A stretch of DNA of 64,000 nt from Amylostereum areolatum (lineage: Eukaryota; Basidiomycota; Agaricomycetes; Russulales; Stereaceae). The stretch is from contig SAXG01000013.1 of the NCBI GenBank assembly GCA_012932865.1, forward strand, positions 930,001 to 994,000. Reading direction: 5' to 3'. Positions 11,796 through 21,918 of the stretch are shown piece by piece. How positions within the stretch are numbered: position 1 is the first letter of the stretch; every line of letters begins with the position of its first letter. The translations under genes were made by a program, and so were the position numbers. Below the pieces are notes generated by a model that ran no database searches, was not told the origin of the DNA, and was given only the letters and a program-made list of their open reading frames with translations.

Positions 11796-12280
11796 TGTTA
11801 CAACTCGTTCAAGCTCGTAACCGTCCCGACGACATAGCCACGACCGCGCCACAGCTCGTCGGCATCTCGACAACACAGCTCCGACAGTGCCACAGTTCGT
11901 CGACATGTCGACAACACAGCTACGACTGTGCCACAGTCGCGTCCCCGTAGATACTTGATACAATCGTTGCCTTATGTACATTTATTTACTCGACCTCCTT
12001 TCATATAAAAGGAGGCTCAACGAACGAGCTATTCCTCAGCTCGTTCTCTTTGTAAATACAGGACTGTTCTAATAAGAACCTCCTCTTCTAAACGCTAAAG
12101 AGAATCCCAAGCCAACTAAGTTGATAAGCTCGCCTAAGTCTTCCGTGAAGACTTACTGCTTCGCTTATTGACCCTCACCTTCGTATGAACCGAGACGTCT
12201 GGATCACCTGATCCCACCTCTCGCGCGTAAGAGTACTGTAGCCTGAGCCGCTTGTCACGTGATAAGGACCGTCCTTAACA
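11796..12280 (+). repeat. 5' LTR of Gypsy-B
   Basis: 485 bp. TATA box CATATAAAAGG at 12002; about 35 bp downstream AGCTCGTTCT (12038-12047) is the likely 5' end of the RNA. GAACGAGCT (12022) and AGCTCGTTC (12038) also form a local hairpin. Confidence 0.95.
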
Positions 12281-12282
12281 CT

Positions 12283-12292
12283 AGAACGAGCT
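12283..12292 (+). promoter_or_regulatory. Self-primer binding site of Gypsy-B
   Basis: AGAACGAGCT, two bases after the LTR, is an exact complement of AGCTCGTTCT at 12038-12047, near the predicted transcript start. This again fits Tf1/sushi-type self-priming. Confidence 0.6.
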
Positions 12293-14411
12293 CTCCTCTA
12301 CACTAGCTCACCCTACAGTTTGGCGCAGAGCGTCAAACGAAACACCCACCACGGAGCCAGCGGAACAATCCGCTGAGAAAAGACCATCAGACTTTGAAGT
12401 CCCTTATCTCCAATCAGATTGTAGTCGAGAATTTCCCAACGGAAAAGAAAATCATCACTGGACATTTGATCCCTATAATCTTATCTTTTATCACAACGGA
12501 GCCTTCACCGCAAAAGAAAGCAAAGGGACATACGCGTACCAGTGGAACCCACCCATATACAGATACAACCTTCCCCCAGCAGCAGAGTACTACAAAGATA
12601 GATCTAAAAGAGAAAAGGAAGACGGAACCTACGACAACTCACATTGGAAGCGCCCAGATTATTCAAGACCTCATATCGTGCCCCTCTCATCAGAAGAACT
12701 CTGGAAACACCCGGACGCACAGAAAGTCGAAGAGAAACCTTACACCGGGAATATTAAGGACTACTGGGAATTTGATCCCGATACCGACACAGCCGATACG
12801 ACAACCGCACCACAGAACCCTCAGACCGAACCCCAGCATCCTCAAGAAGTCGCAACAACCGCACCGCATCCAGAAGAAACCGCGCCAGAACCTGAGAAAG
12901 CAGTATCAGACACCCGAACAAAGTCTAATTCCAGAGGAAGTCGAGAAAGCAGCCCATCAAGCGCAGCAGAAGCGGAAGGACATACAGAGAAATCAACAAG
13001 ATCTCCATCAATCAAATCAGACGAAGATATTTTCGGAACCAGAAGAGGAAGACAAGGAAATCTATTCGGAAGACCCGAAAACATCACAACAATGGGAGAC
13101 GCTGCCACCTCGATACCCAACCCCGCCACTGCACCTAGCCATGTCCCCCTTGGAGAAATTAATGTACCGCACAAGACGCCTCCATCTCCGACACCAGCCG
13201 ATCCCGCAAAACCGAGACCTGAGACTCGATTCGCCCTAGGATTCGGCGCGACCGAACCGATGAGATGGAGACCGCCACAATCACCATCACCACCGCCTTC
13301 CGACCGATCGATTGAAGACAAGAAAGGAAAAGAAGTTCAGGACTATGTTTTCGGAAGAGGAGCAACCGCAGATCTTCCGAAAGGATCGAAGTATCCACCA
13401 GGGAATTCCCCACCAGGAGGAACAGGAACAATTGGATCTAAACCCGAAGATAAGGACAAAGGGTTCAAACTAAACGCACTAGGAATATACGACGGAAGAG
13501 ATCGAGCGAAAGCAGCAAAGTTCATCGAACAATGCGTACTTCGCTTCATAGCATTTCCCAACGCGTATAAGGCCAACATGCGAAAGATAACCTTTGTACT
13601 CTCGCATCTTACCGATGGACCCGCCCTTCACTGGGCGTCCCTTTTAATAAGCAAAATAGATAAGATACGAGATCGCGGCCTAGATCCAGAAGCATACCTT
13701 CCATGGACGGTGTTCCGCGACCACTTCTTGGAGACCTTTGGAGAAATAGACCCCAGAAGGGACGCTAGATTCAACATACAGCGCCTGGAACAAGGCACTA
13801 TGGACACCAAAGATTACATCACGATCTTCAGAGACTATGCCATGGAAGCTGGTTACGATCATAAAGCATTGATCGACCAATTCAAGAGAGGACTGCGCAA
13901 CGATGTCGTAGTCGAGATCCTCAAGAGAGATCACATCTCAAACGACATCGAAGAATGGTATGAACTCGCATTACGCATCGATAATAACTGGCGAGAAGCC
14001 CAAGCATTCCAACGACATTATACGAGACCAATGAACCCGACGAGCGATCTCACCCTCCTATACAAGAAACCACAGACGTACGTTCCATTCCGAAGAGGAA
14101 ACGGAAATAAAGGGAATGCTACCACCGCCAGAGCCGCTCAGACCGGAAACAATAACCGAAACTTCAGACGCCTTACCCCGCAAGAACGTACCGAACTTCA
14201 GAAATCAGGATCATGCTTCTATTGCCGGAAGCCAGGACACATCTCCAGGAACTGCCCAGAGAAACGTACCCAAACGACGATCAATGCACGAACGGCGAAT
14301 CTAACGGAAGAAGAATCCCCGATTGATCAAATCACCAAGCTCGTGAACAAGATGGACAGTGAAACGTTCGCGCGCACTGCCAACATGTTCAAAGACAATC
14401 AGGATTTTTGA
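12285..14411 (+). CDS. Gypsy-B Gag
   Basis: The frame is open from just after a TAG at 12282 to TGA at 14409-14411, but its first ATG is at 13092 (MGDAATSIPNPAT). The upstream part is rich in Pro, Thr and Glu and reads as coding (YKDRSKREKEDGTYDN), so initiation at a non-ATG codon or through a spliced leader is possible. The capsid part (ALGIYDGRDRAKAAKF, FRDHFLETFGEIDPRRDA, QFKRGLRNDV) is followed by a CCHC knuckle, CFYCRKPGHISRNC. It ends NQDF at the shared slip site (14401-14411). Confidence 0.85.
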   Translation, partial: NELSSTLAHPTVWRRASNETPTTEPAEQSAEKRPSDFEVPYLQSDCSREFPNGKENHHWTFDPYNLIFYHNGAFTAKESKGTYAYQWNPPIYRYNLPPAAEYYKDRSKREKEDGTYDNSHWKRPDYSRPHIVPLSSEELWKHPDAQKVEEKPYTGNIKDYWEFDPDTDTADTTTAPQNPQTEPQHPQEVATTAPHPEETAPEPEKAVSDTRTKSNSRGSRESSPSSAAEAEGHTEKSTRSPSIKSDEDIFGTRRGRQGNLFGRPENITTMGDAATSIPNPATAPSHVPLGEINVPHKTPPSPTPADPAKPRPETRFALGFGATEPMRWRPPQSPSPPPSDRSIEDKKGKEVQDYVFGRGATADLPKGSKYPPGNSPPGGTGTIGSKPEDKDKGFKLNALGIYDGRDRAKAAKFIEQCVLRFIAFPNAYKANMRKITFVLSHLTDGPALHWASLLISKIDKIRDRGLDPEAYLPWTVFRDHFLETFGEIDPRRDARFNIQRLEQGTMDTKDYITIFRDYAMEAGYDHKALIDQFKRGLRNDVVVEILKRDHISNDIEEWYELALRIDNNWREAQAFQRHYTRPMNPTSDLTLLYKKPQTYVPFRRGNGNKGNATTARAAQTGNNNRNFRRLTPQERTELQKSGSCFYCRKPGHISRNCPEKRTQTTINARTANLTEEESPIDQITKLVNKMDSETFARTANMFKDNQDF

Positions 14412-17400
14412 ACCGTCCTTCAACCGCGGCTGTTGAAAGGACACAGACAATGAACTTTTCAAATCAATCTCCTGTGCAGGAAACAGGGGATGACATAAAT
14501 AGAACAGTGTATATAAGGTCATACCAAGATGGAGCGGCGCACGCCCCATCAATTCATATACCTGTTATGTTTCATGGAAAGTTCCGTAAAGCTGCAGCAA
14601 AAGCACTGCTAGATAGCGGAGCCAGTAGCACCCTGATCCATCCAGACTTTGTGCGAAAACACAAGATGAATCTGATCCAACTTAAGAAACCAATACTGAT
14701 ATACAACGTTGATGGATCGCGAAACACTTTGGGAGAGATCAAACAAAAGGTGTACCTTCCGATGACAATGGAAGGAATCAACGGAGAAATTCACCGCGAA
14801 AACCTAGGACTATTTGTCACAGCCCTAGGAGGAGATGAAGTAATCTTAGGAACCCCTTGGCTCAAAAAACACAATCCTAGCATTGATTGGAGAAAGAGAC
14901 AGATTACACTACAGACATGTCCAGGTACGTGCTCCACTACGAGTAAAACGATGACCGTCCAAGGAAAGGACGAACCCTTCCTGCCATCGTTCGAAGAACA
15001 GAAGGCAAACCATCACGCAATGATAGAGGAACAAGAAGATTCCGAAATCGATTCTGATCTCGTCGAGATCAAGACGATCAGAACGTTCTACGGGAAAACT
15101 AACATAGAAGCGATACCAGTCGCAGAAGAAACGAACGAAACTAGTGCCTGGATAACCGTGAGAGCAACTAAAGCACAAGAACTCGCAGAAAGAGCAGCCA
15201 TGGGAGAAAAGAAGAAGACACTCGATGAGATGATTCCGTCTAGTTACAAACAGTATCAAAAGGTATTCGAAAAGAAAGCGTCGGAACGCTTCCCAATCAG
15301 TAGACCTTGGGATCATGCGATAGACCTGACCGAAGGATGGAAACCTTGGAATTGCAAAGTGTATCCGATGACGGTACCAGAACGAAAAGAATTAGATACG
15401 TTCATAGACGAACATCTACGAAAAGGATACATCCGAGAATCAAAATCAGAGATATTGTCGCCCTTCTTTTTCATCAAGAAGAAAGATGGATCTCTTCGAC
15501 CAGTACAGGACTATCACTATCTCAACTCCATCACGGTAAAAAACGAATACCCGATCCCGCTCATCTCGGATCTCATCGACAAACTCAAAGATGCTAAGAT
15601 CTTCTCAAAGCTCGATCTCCGATGGGGATACAACAATGTTCGAATCAAAGAAGGAGATCAATGGAAAGCCGCGTTCAAGACAAACAGAGGCCTGTTCGAA
15701 CCAATGGTGATGTTTTTCGGACTAACCAACTCGCCCGCAACGTTCCAAGCAATGATGAACGCACTATTCAAAGGATTAATAGACACGGGAAAGGTAGTGG
15801 TATACATGGACGACATATTAATATTCACAGAAACACTCGACGAACATAGAAAACTGATGAGAGAAACCCTTCAAATTCTGGAACGGAACGATCTGTTCCT
15901 GAAACCAGAAAAGTGCTTCTTCGAACAATCATCAATCGAATACCTAGGCGTGATAATCACACATAACAAGGTACAGATGGACCCAATCAAGGTTCAAGGA
16001 CTATCGGAATGGCCTACACCGAAGAAGGTAAAAGAAGTCCAATCATTCCTCGGATTTGGAAACTTCTATCGACGTTTCATCAAAGATTATTCTAAGATCG
16101 CGAGACCACTATTCCAACTCACAAAGAAGGACCATGACTGGAACTGGACAACCGAGTGTGAAAACACCTTCAACAGGCTGAAACACGAATTCACATCATC
16201 CCCAGTCTTAATCATGCCTGACGAGAACAAACCGTTCCGCATAGAAAGCGATGCCTCTGACTTCGCGTACGGAGCTATCCTATCACAACCGGACGAAACT
16301 GAAAGATGGCATCCGGTCGCGTACCTGTCCAAATCATTGTCACCGGCGGAACAGAATTACGAAATATACGACAAAGAACTCTTGGGAGTGGTAAAAGCCC
16401 TAGAGCACTGGCGACACTATCTAGAAGGAGCAAACCACAAGATTGAAATCTGGACAGACCATAAGAATCTAGAATATTTTACAACAGCACAGAAACTTAA
16501 TCGACGACAAGCACGATGGAGCCTGTACCTATCCCGCTTCAACTACACCCTGGTACACAAACCAGGAAGTACAAACAAAGCGGACGGACTTTCTAGAAGA
16601 TCAGATCATAAAGAAGACATTCCAGATAACGACGAACGAATCCTGCTCCATCCTTCGATATTCAAGGCAAGAGCCACCGGAAGGGGAACTGTTGAAGCAA
16701 TCGGAGATAAAGAGCTTCTCAGAGAACTAAGGAACTTCTCACACCTGGATGATGAAATTTGGACAGCGTTGGATACGATCAAAAAATCAGGACCACGTAC
16801 CCTTGCAAAAGGAATCGAAGATTGGAACTTCGAGAACGATCTGATCATCAGGAAAGGAAAGATCTACGTACCACAGAATCTCGAACTGCGACGTATGATC
16901 CTGAAATCACATCATGATCTCCAAACGATTGGACATCCAGGAGAGATGAAAACCTTAGAACTGGTACAGAGAAACTTTTGGTGGCCGAAGATGATTTCCT
17001 TCGTAAAAAGCTATGTCCAAGGATGTCCCGTATGCCAGTCAACAAAGAATGTCACGCATCCGGCAAAACATCCACTACAACCTACGGAAATACCAGAATG
17101 ACCATGGGAAACAATCACATCAGATTTCATTACAGATCTTCCGATCTCCAATGGATTCGATTCGATCAACGTAGTCGTCGACAGGTTCACCAAAACCGCA
17201 GTATTCACACCGTGCCTAAAGACGATCAACGCAGAAGAGACAGCTGATCTTCTGATCGACAATGTTTACAGACGATTTGGACTATGGAAAAGAATGATAT
17301 CGGACAGAGGCCCTCAATTCGCATCCAAAGTATTCCAATCCATCTGCGAAAGTCTCGGAGTTATCTCGTCGCTCAGCACAGCGTATCATCCCCAAACGGA

Positions 17401-18299
17401 CGGCGAAACAGAAAGAGTGAATCAAGAGTTAGAACAATATCTTCGAGCATTCTGCAACGGAGATCAAACGAATTGGGCAAAACTTCTACCAAAAGCGGAA
17501 TTCGCACACAATATAAGACAACATTCAGCTACGAAAGCTTCCCCATTTGAACTCCTACATGGGTATCAACCGGTTTTCAACCCGGCAATACCAACCGATC
17601 CGCGAATACCGACAGCCGAAGAAAGAATAAAGAACTTTAAGGACGCATGGGACAACGCAGAAGCAAGTCTAGAAATAGCTGCCAAATTAATGAAGATGCA
17701 GCATGATCAAACGTTCACACTACGAGATCAACTCAAACAGGGTGACCAAGTATGGTTGGATGGAAAGAATCTTAACACGGTATACCCGAAAACTAAACTA
17801 GCACCAAAGCGATTTGGCCCATTCAAAATTGAAAAAGTAATAGGACCAGTAACCTATCGCTTAGAACTACCGGCGAAGTGGAAAATACATCCGGTATTTC
17901 ACGCGGGACTGTTAATTCCGTTCAAAGAAACAGAACAATACGGCGAAGCCTACGAAAAAACCGCCTCCGGAACTAGTAAACGATGAAGAACTCTATGAAC
18001 TAGAAACAATAATAGCCTCGAAACTAGACAAACAATATTCCGAACCATTACATTATTTCGTAAAATGGAAAGGCTACCCAGACTCCGGTAACACATGGGA
18101 ACCAGCATCTAATCTCGAAGGATCAAAAGATGCGATCACAGAGTTCCACCGGAATAACCCGAAGGCACCGAGGTTGCCACCAAAGCCAATCAAAGAGACC
18201 AACGAAGAATCTACTGATCTCGACGAGATCACTGTAACACAACAAGAGCGAAGGCCAACACGACGAAAGAAACGCAAGACGAAAGTAAAACACTGGTGA
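14408..18299 (+). pseudogene. Gypsy-B Pol with a stop and a frameshift
   Basis: Protease (ALLDSGASSTLIHPDFV), reverse transcriptase (FFFIKKKDGSLRPVQDY, YMDDIL at 15803), RNase H (SDASDFAYGA, DKELLGV), integrase (HPGEMKTLEL, CPVCQ, DRGPQFAS, HPQTDGETER) and chromodomain (HYFVKWKGYPDSGNTW). A TGA at 17099 replaces the residue before a conserved PWE near the integrase core, and an extra A in a run at 17954-17960 shifts the frame before the chromodomain. Both lesions are recent, since the LTRs are 99.6% alike. Confidence 0.92.
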
Positions 18300-18335
18300 A
18301 ACTCATTCAGGCGAATACACTGCCAAAGAGAGGGG

Positions 18336-18342
18336 ATAAAAA
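18336..18342 (+). promoter_or_regulatory. TATA-like box upstream of Gypsy-B ORF3
   Basis: ATAAAAA lies 91 nt before the ORF3 ATG and just after the pol stop. ORF4 and ORF5 also have TATA-like boxes (CATAAAAGG at 20664, TATAAAGAG at 21162), so the 3' genes may have their own promoters. Confidence 0.35.
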
Positions 18343-18432
18343 CCCCTTGGGTTCGACGAGACAGAGCACCAATGTCCACCACCCCAAACGCAGCCAACAC
18401 CTCTTCCACCAATCCAATCGTCACTCCCAGCA

Positions 18433-20329
18433 ATGTCGACCGCCTCCGCCTCGTTTGTCACAAAGTACACCACACTCAACAGGAATGCGCCCTCTGCGGA
18501 GACTGCTTCATCGCTTGATCCGCAACTATCCTCGCAATTAAAACGGCATCTCCTCCGTCTAGGTCAGGACCAGACGGAAGAACAAGGGGTAAGCCGCTTA
18601 GAAGCACACAGAAGAACCCCAACTAAAGCGCCTGGATTCCTCACAGGTGCTAATGCAATCCCCGTTGCCCGGAGCAACGGAAGTCCCAACGCCCGATTCC
18701 CCGATGCTAGAAAGTCAGATAGCCCACATGATAGCCGGAGTAGCTCTCGAGCAGGCCAGGGAACGGATCAGCGATCTCAGGCAGGAGTCGGCCGACGTCC
18801 AGAGCATCTTAGGGAATCACATCAAGATGCTCGACGAGGAGTTTCTGCAGCTAGACTCAAGGTACCTAACGCTCTCGACCGAGATGGAAGAGAGGGAGGT
18901 CAAACTCCTTCGACGACTCCGGAAGCTAGCGCGGCAGCTATACTCAACGTCGCAGAGCTCCGGAGATTCCTTACTGAAGTCGGACTCAGAGTTAACTGGC
19001 TTAACTGGGAAAGACACACCTTCCGTGCCGCCTACGAAGGAGAAATCCTCCGAAGACGAATGGAAACTACTGGAGTTCCCCATATGTCTTCGAAAGAAGG
19101 CCCCGACATCGACCTTATCTTCCATGGACATCACATCTCCCCGGGCTACACTATTCGACCCGATCCCATCACGACCACCCTCACCAGATCCCCGTACCCT
19201 CCTAACGCCCCTCCGCGGCCCGTCACCGCTGATACTCCACCAAGATCCATACCCATCCCCGACTTCAACAACGTTAACCTCGTCCAGCCTCCCATCGTTG
19301 GAAACGACATACCCGGAAACTACATCGGACAGCCCCGTACTCCCCCGGACCCCAGACAGCCGACCAGAAGATTCCCAACGGAAAATCCTCGACGAGTACC
19401 TTGGGCACCTTCCTCAATGCCAGCGGTGCCTAGACCGCCAACACCTTTCCCAACTTCTATTGACGACGCTCCCATGCCTTGGAACGGAAAACCCCCTGAT
19501 TATCCCTCCTTCCTACGCCCACACCCCGACCACACTAGTGATCCCATCGCCCAAGATCCCCGAGTCACCCCACAGCGACGTAAACATGAATCTGTCGACT
19601 CCGACGGAAGATCACTCAAGCGGATCAGAGACGTCGACTTCCCCGATAAGTCGGGCGATGAGGAACTGCGACAAGATCCAGGAGACAATCCAACGGATGA
19701 TGGAAATCCAAGCTCGCGGGAGACAGGGGTGCAAGTCAACGGAATTGGACAATTCGGCGGAGGAAGAGGACGATCCGGCGAACGACCAAACGAAGGAAGT
19801 AGCCGAGAATCCCTCGGACCCATGGAGCGGCGAGCCTACTACGTGGACGCAGGAACAGTGGGACGCGATTCCTGTGAAGCCGCGGAAACGCTGCTGGAAA
19901 TGCGGCGAGCGAGGCCATCTCCGCCGAGACTGTCCCCGTCACAAGAACGCTCCCCCTCACTTCCCCCGATCACGGTCATGCTACCCTCTCCGACCACGGA
20001 CTCCTCTTCCTCGCCCGAGCCATCCGGATACCAGCTACGGTCCAGGAACACTGATGTCCCACCCCCACCTCCGACGTACCGACGCTACCGCCCGCGCCCA
20101 CAGGCAGCTTCTGGGCTTCCTCACGCGACGTGAAAGCCTGACTCACGAAGCCGCCCAACACGCCACCGAACAGTGGCTGTACTGGGAGGACGCGGCACTC
20201 CGCACTCAGCGGGAACCTCCCTCGCGATTCAACCACTCTTGGCGCGTCGACGATCTCTTCTGGAAAGAAGAGGACTGGGACTTGCAAGAAGTGGAAGAGT
20301 CGAAGGTTCACTGGCCGGAGACCTGGTAA
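18433..20329 (+). CDS. Gypsy-B ORF3: spliced coiled-coil protein with CCHC knuckle
   Basis: Exon 1 18433-18588 (MSTASASFVTKYTTLN...) and exon 2 18647-20329, joined across a 58 nt GTAAGC...CACAG intron in phase 0, give 612 residues. Exon 2 starts with a long heptad-like helix (ARERISDLRQESADVQ, then EMEEREVKLLRRLRKLARQL), a Pro/Ser-rich middle, a CCHC knuckle CWKCGERGHLRRDC, and a Trp-rich tail. It is not env-like and not a repeat of this element's gag. Function unknown; the knuckle suggests nucleic-acid binding. The frame used by exon 1 also stays open to 20133 if unspliced, which I take as a shadow. Confidence 0.55.
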
Positions 20330-20744
20330 GCGCACGGACGATCTTTCATCCATCACACGCACTCGGACCATTTTTCTCATCATCAGTTATGTCTCCATCT
20401 CGTTCCCATCATCCCGCATTTCCGACTTCTCCTTACGATACTCCTCGGACTGATCACGGACTGCGCCCTCACTCGTACGCATATTTTCCTCGGACTTCTC
20501 TACTATACCGGTTCCTATCGCTATGAGGAAGGCGAAACGCTTAGCATCTTTCCCAGCGACGCACTGGATGCATCGCTTACTTACGACTCATGTCTGATTA
20601 TGTACGAGAGTCCCGCTTACGATTGACGGCAATGATTACATCATTGCTCCTCCACATCGCAAGCATAAAAGGAAAGTCACAAAGACGATAACATCCTCAG
20701 ACATCGTCTAAACAAACTCACTCGCATCGCCCAAACCAACAAAA

Positions 20745-21005
20745 ATGTCTTCTACTCTTACCTCCTCGTCGCGCAACCTCTCCACCACCGACCACACTCC
20801 TCCTACCACTCCTCCTCCTTCGCCCGTCCTCTCGCGCACTCCCACGCCCTACCCACAGGACGAAGAACTCCTTCGTCATCTCAAACGAGTCACGGAACTC
20901 CTAAACCGTCCGGACGTCGCTCGCGCCATGAAGAGGCCGAGAAGCTTAGACGAAGAAGCTATGCAGGAGTCGAAGGGAAGATCCGGCATCAAGGGACTCT
21001 TCTGA
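20745..21005 (+). CDS. Gypsy-B ORF4: small Ser/Thr/Pro-rich protein
   Basis: 86 residues from MSSTLTSSSRNLSTTD, preceded by AACAAAA (good fungal start context) and by CATAAAAGG 80 nt upstream. A Pro/Thr-rich first half is followed by a helix (DEELLRHLKRVTELLNRP) and a basic tail. No known domain. 20330-20744 is non-coding and presumably its promoter. Confidence 0.4.
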   Translation: MSSTLTSSSRNLSTTDHTPPTTPPPSPVLSRTPTPYPQDEELLRHLKRVTELLNRPDVARAMKRPRSLDEEAMQESKGRSGIKGLF

Positions 21006-21200
21006 AAGCGCGGGCCTCGGTTCAAGAGCCCAGATCACGCGACGACGGCGAGGATAGGGCATCGGTTAGGGGCTACTACGATAGACGGGGAGGACCTAAA
21101 GGTAGTAGAAGCGTTGTTGAAACGATAGAATAGAATTCTATCATTAGGGTCCGGGCAAGGATATAAAGAGTGAACATCAGAAAACGACAAACCCAGAAGC

Positions 21201-21458
21201 ATGATGCAATCAACACAATCACCCGATCTATTGATCTTCAATACGCCCACTCCTCGCTGGCTCATCGCCGTCATCAGCATCATCGTAGGACTTACGATCC
21301 TCACCTTCCTTGCATCAACCATATTCCTTCTCCAATGGCGAAGAGCGAGCGACCGACAACACGTTCAAGACATCCCGCTAGAACCACTTCAGTTCAGGAA
21401 TCTACGAGACGTAGATTCTAGAGAGGGGGATAGTGTTACAACTCGTTCAAGCTCGTAA
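21201..21458 (+). CDS. Gypsy-B ORF5: single-pass membrane protein
   Basis: 85 residues from MMQSTQSPDLLIFN. Residues 20-46 are a clear membrane segment (WLIAVISIIVGLTILTFL and on) followed by a basic QWRRASDRQ, so the C-terminus is probably cytosolic. A TATA-like TATAAAGAG lies 39 nt before the start. The stop lies 25 nt inside the 3' LTR, and the polypurine tract is inside the ORF. It occupies the env position but lacks any glycoprotein feature; it could be a captured host gene. Confidence 0.45.
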   Translation: MMQSTQSPDLLIFNTPTPRWLIAVISIIVGLTILTFLASTIFLLQWRRASDRQHVQDIPLEPLQFRNLRDVDSREGDSVTTRSSS

Positions 21459-21918
21459 CCGTCCCGACGACATAGCCACGACCGCGCCACAGCTCGTCGG
21501 CATCTCGACAACACAGCTCCGACAGTGCCACAGTTCGTCGACATGTCGACAACACAGCTACGACTGTGCCACAGTCGCGTCCCCGTAGATACTTGATACA
21601 ATCGTTGCCTTATGTACATTTATTTACTCGACCTCCTTTCATATAAAAGGAGGCTCAACGAACGAGCTATTCCTCAGCTCGTTCTCTTTGTAAATACAGG
21701 ACTGTTCTAATAAGAACCTCCTCTTCTAAACGCTAAAGAGAATCCCAAGCCAACTAAGTTGATAAGCTCGCCTAAGTCTTCCGTGAAGACTTACTGCTTC
21801 GCTTATTGACCCTCACCTTCGTATAAACCGAGACGTCTGGATCACCTGATCCCACCTCTCGCGCGTAAGAGTACTGTAGCCTGCGCCGCTTGTCACGTGA
21901 TAAGGACCGTCCTTAACA
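21434..21918 (+). repeat. 3' LTR of Gypsy-B
   Basis: 485 bp, preceded by the purine tract GAGAGGGGGA (21421-21430) and followed by the CAAGG duplication (21919-21923). It differs from the 5' LTR at two positions. Confidence 0.95.

Larger units (their letters stand above)
11796..21918 (+). mobile_element. Gypsy-B: chromovirus with extra 3' genes, nested in Gypsy-A
   Basis: Two 485 bp LTRs (TGTTACA...TTAACA) differ at two positions. Gag, pol with chromodomain, then about 3.1 kb of extra sequence with three ORFs before a purine tract (21421-21430). Its codons are richer in A (AGA, GGA, ATA) than those of Gypsy-A, suggesting a different family. Pol has a stop at 17099 and a one-base shift near 17957. 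It must be younger than Gypsy-A because it lies inside it. Confidence 0.95.

Noticed and set aside
12394..13239. 281-residue ORF overlapping the 5' part of Gypsy-B gag
   Set aside because: It lies in another frame of gag coding sequence and lacks motifs.
18433..20133. 566-residue ORF as the main ORF3 product
   Set aside because: The other frame holds the CCHC knuckle and coiled coil and is reached by a typical 58 nt intron; the long frame is probably a shadow, kept open by Pro/Ser-rich codon composition.
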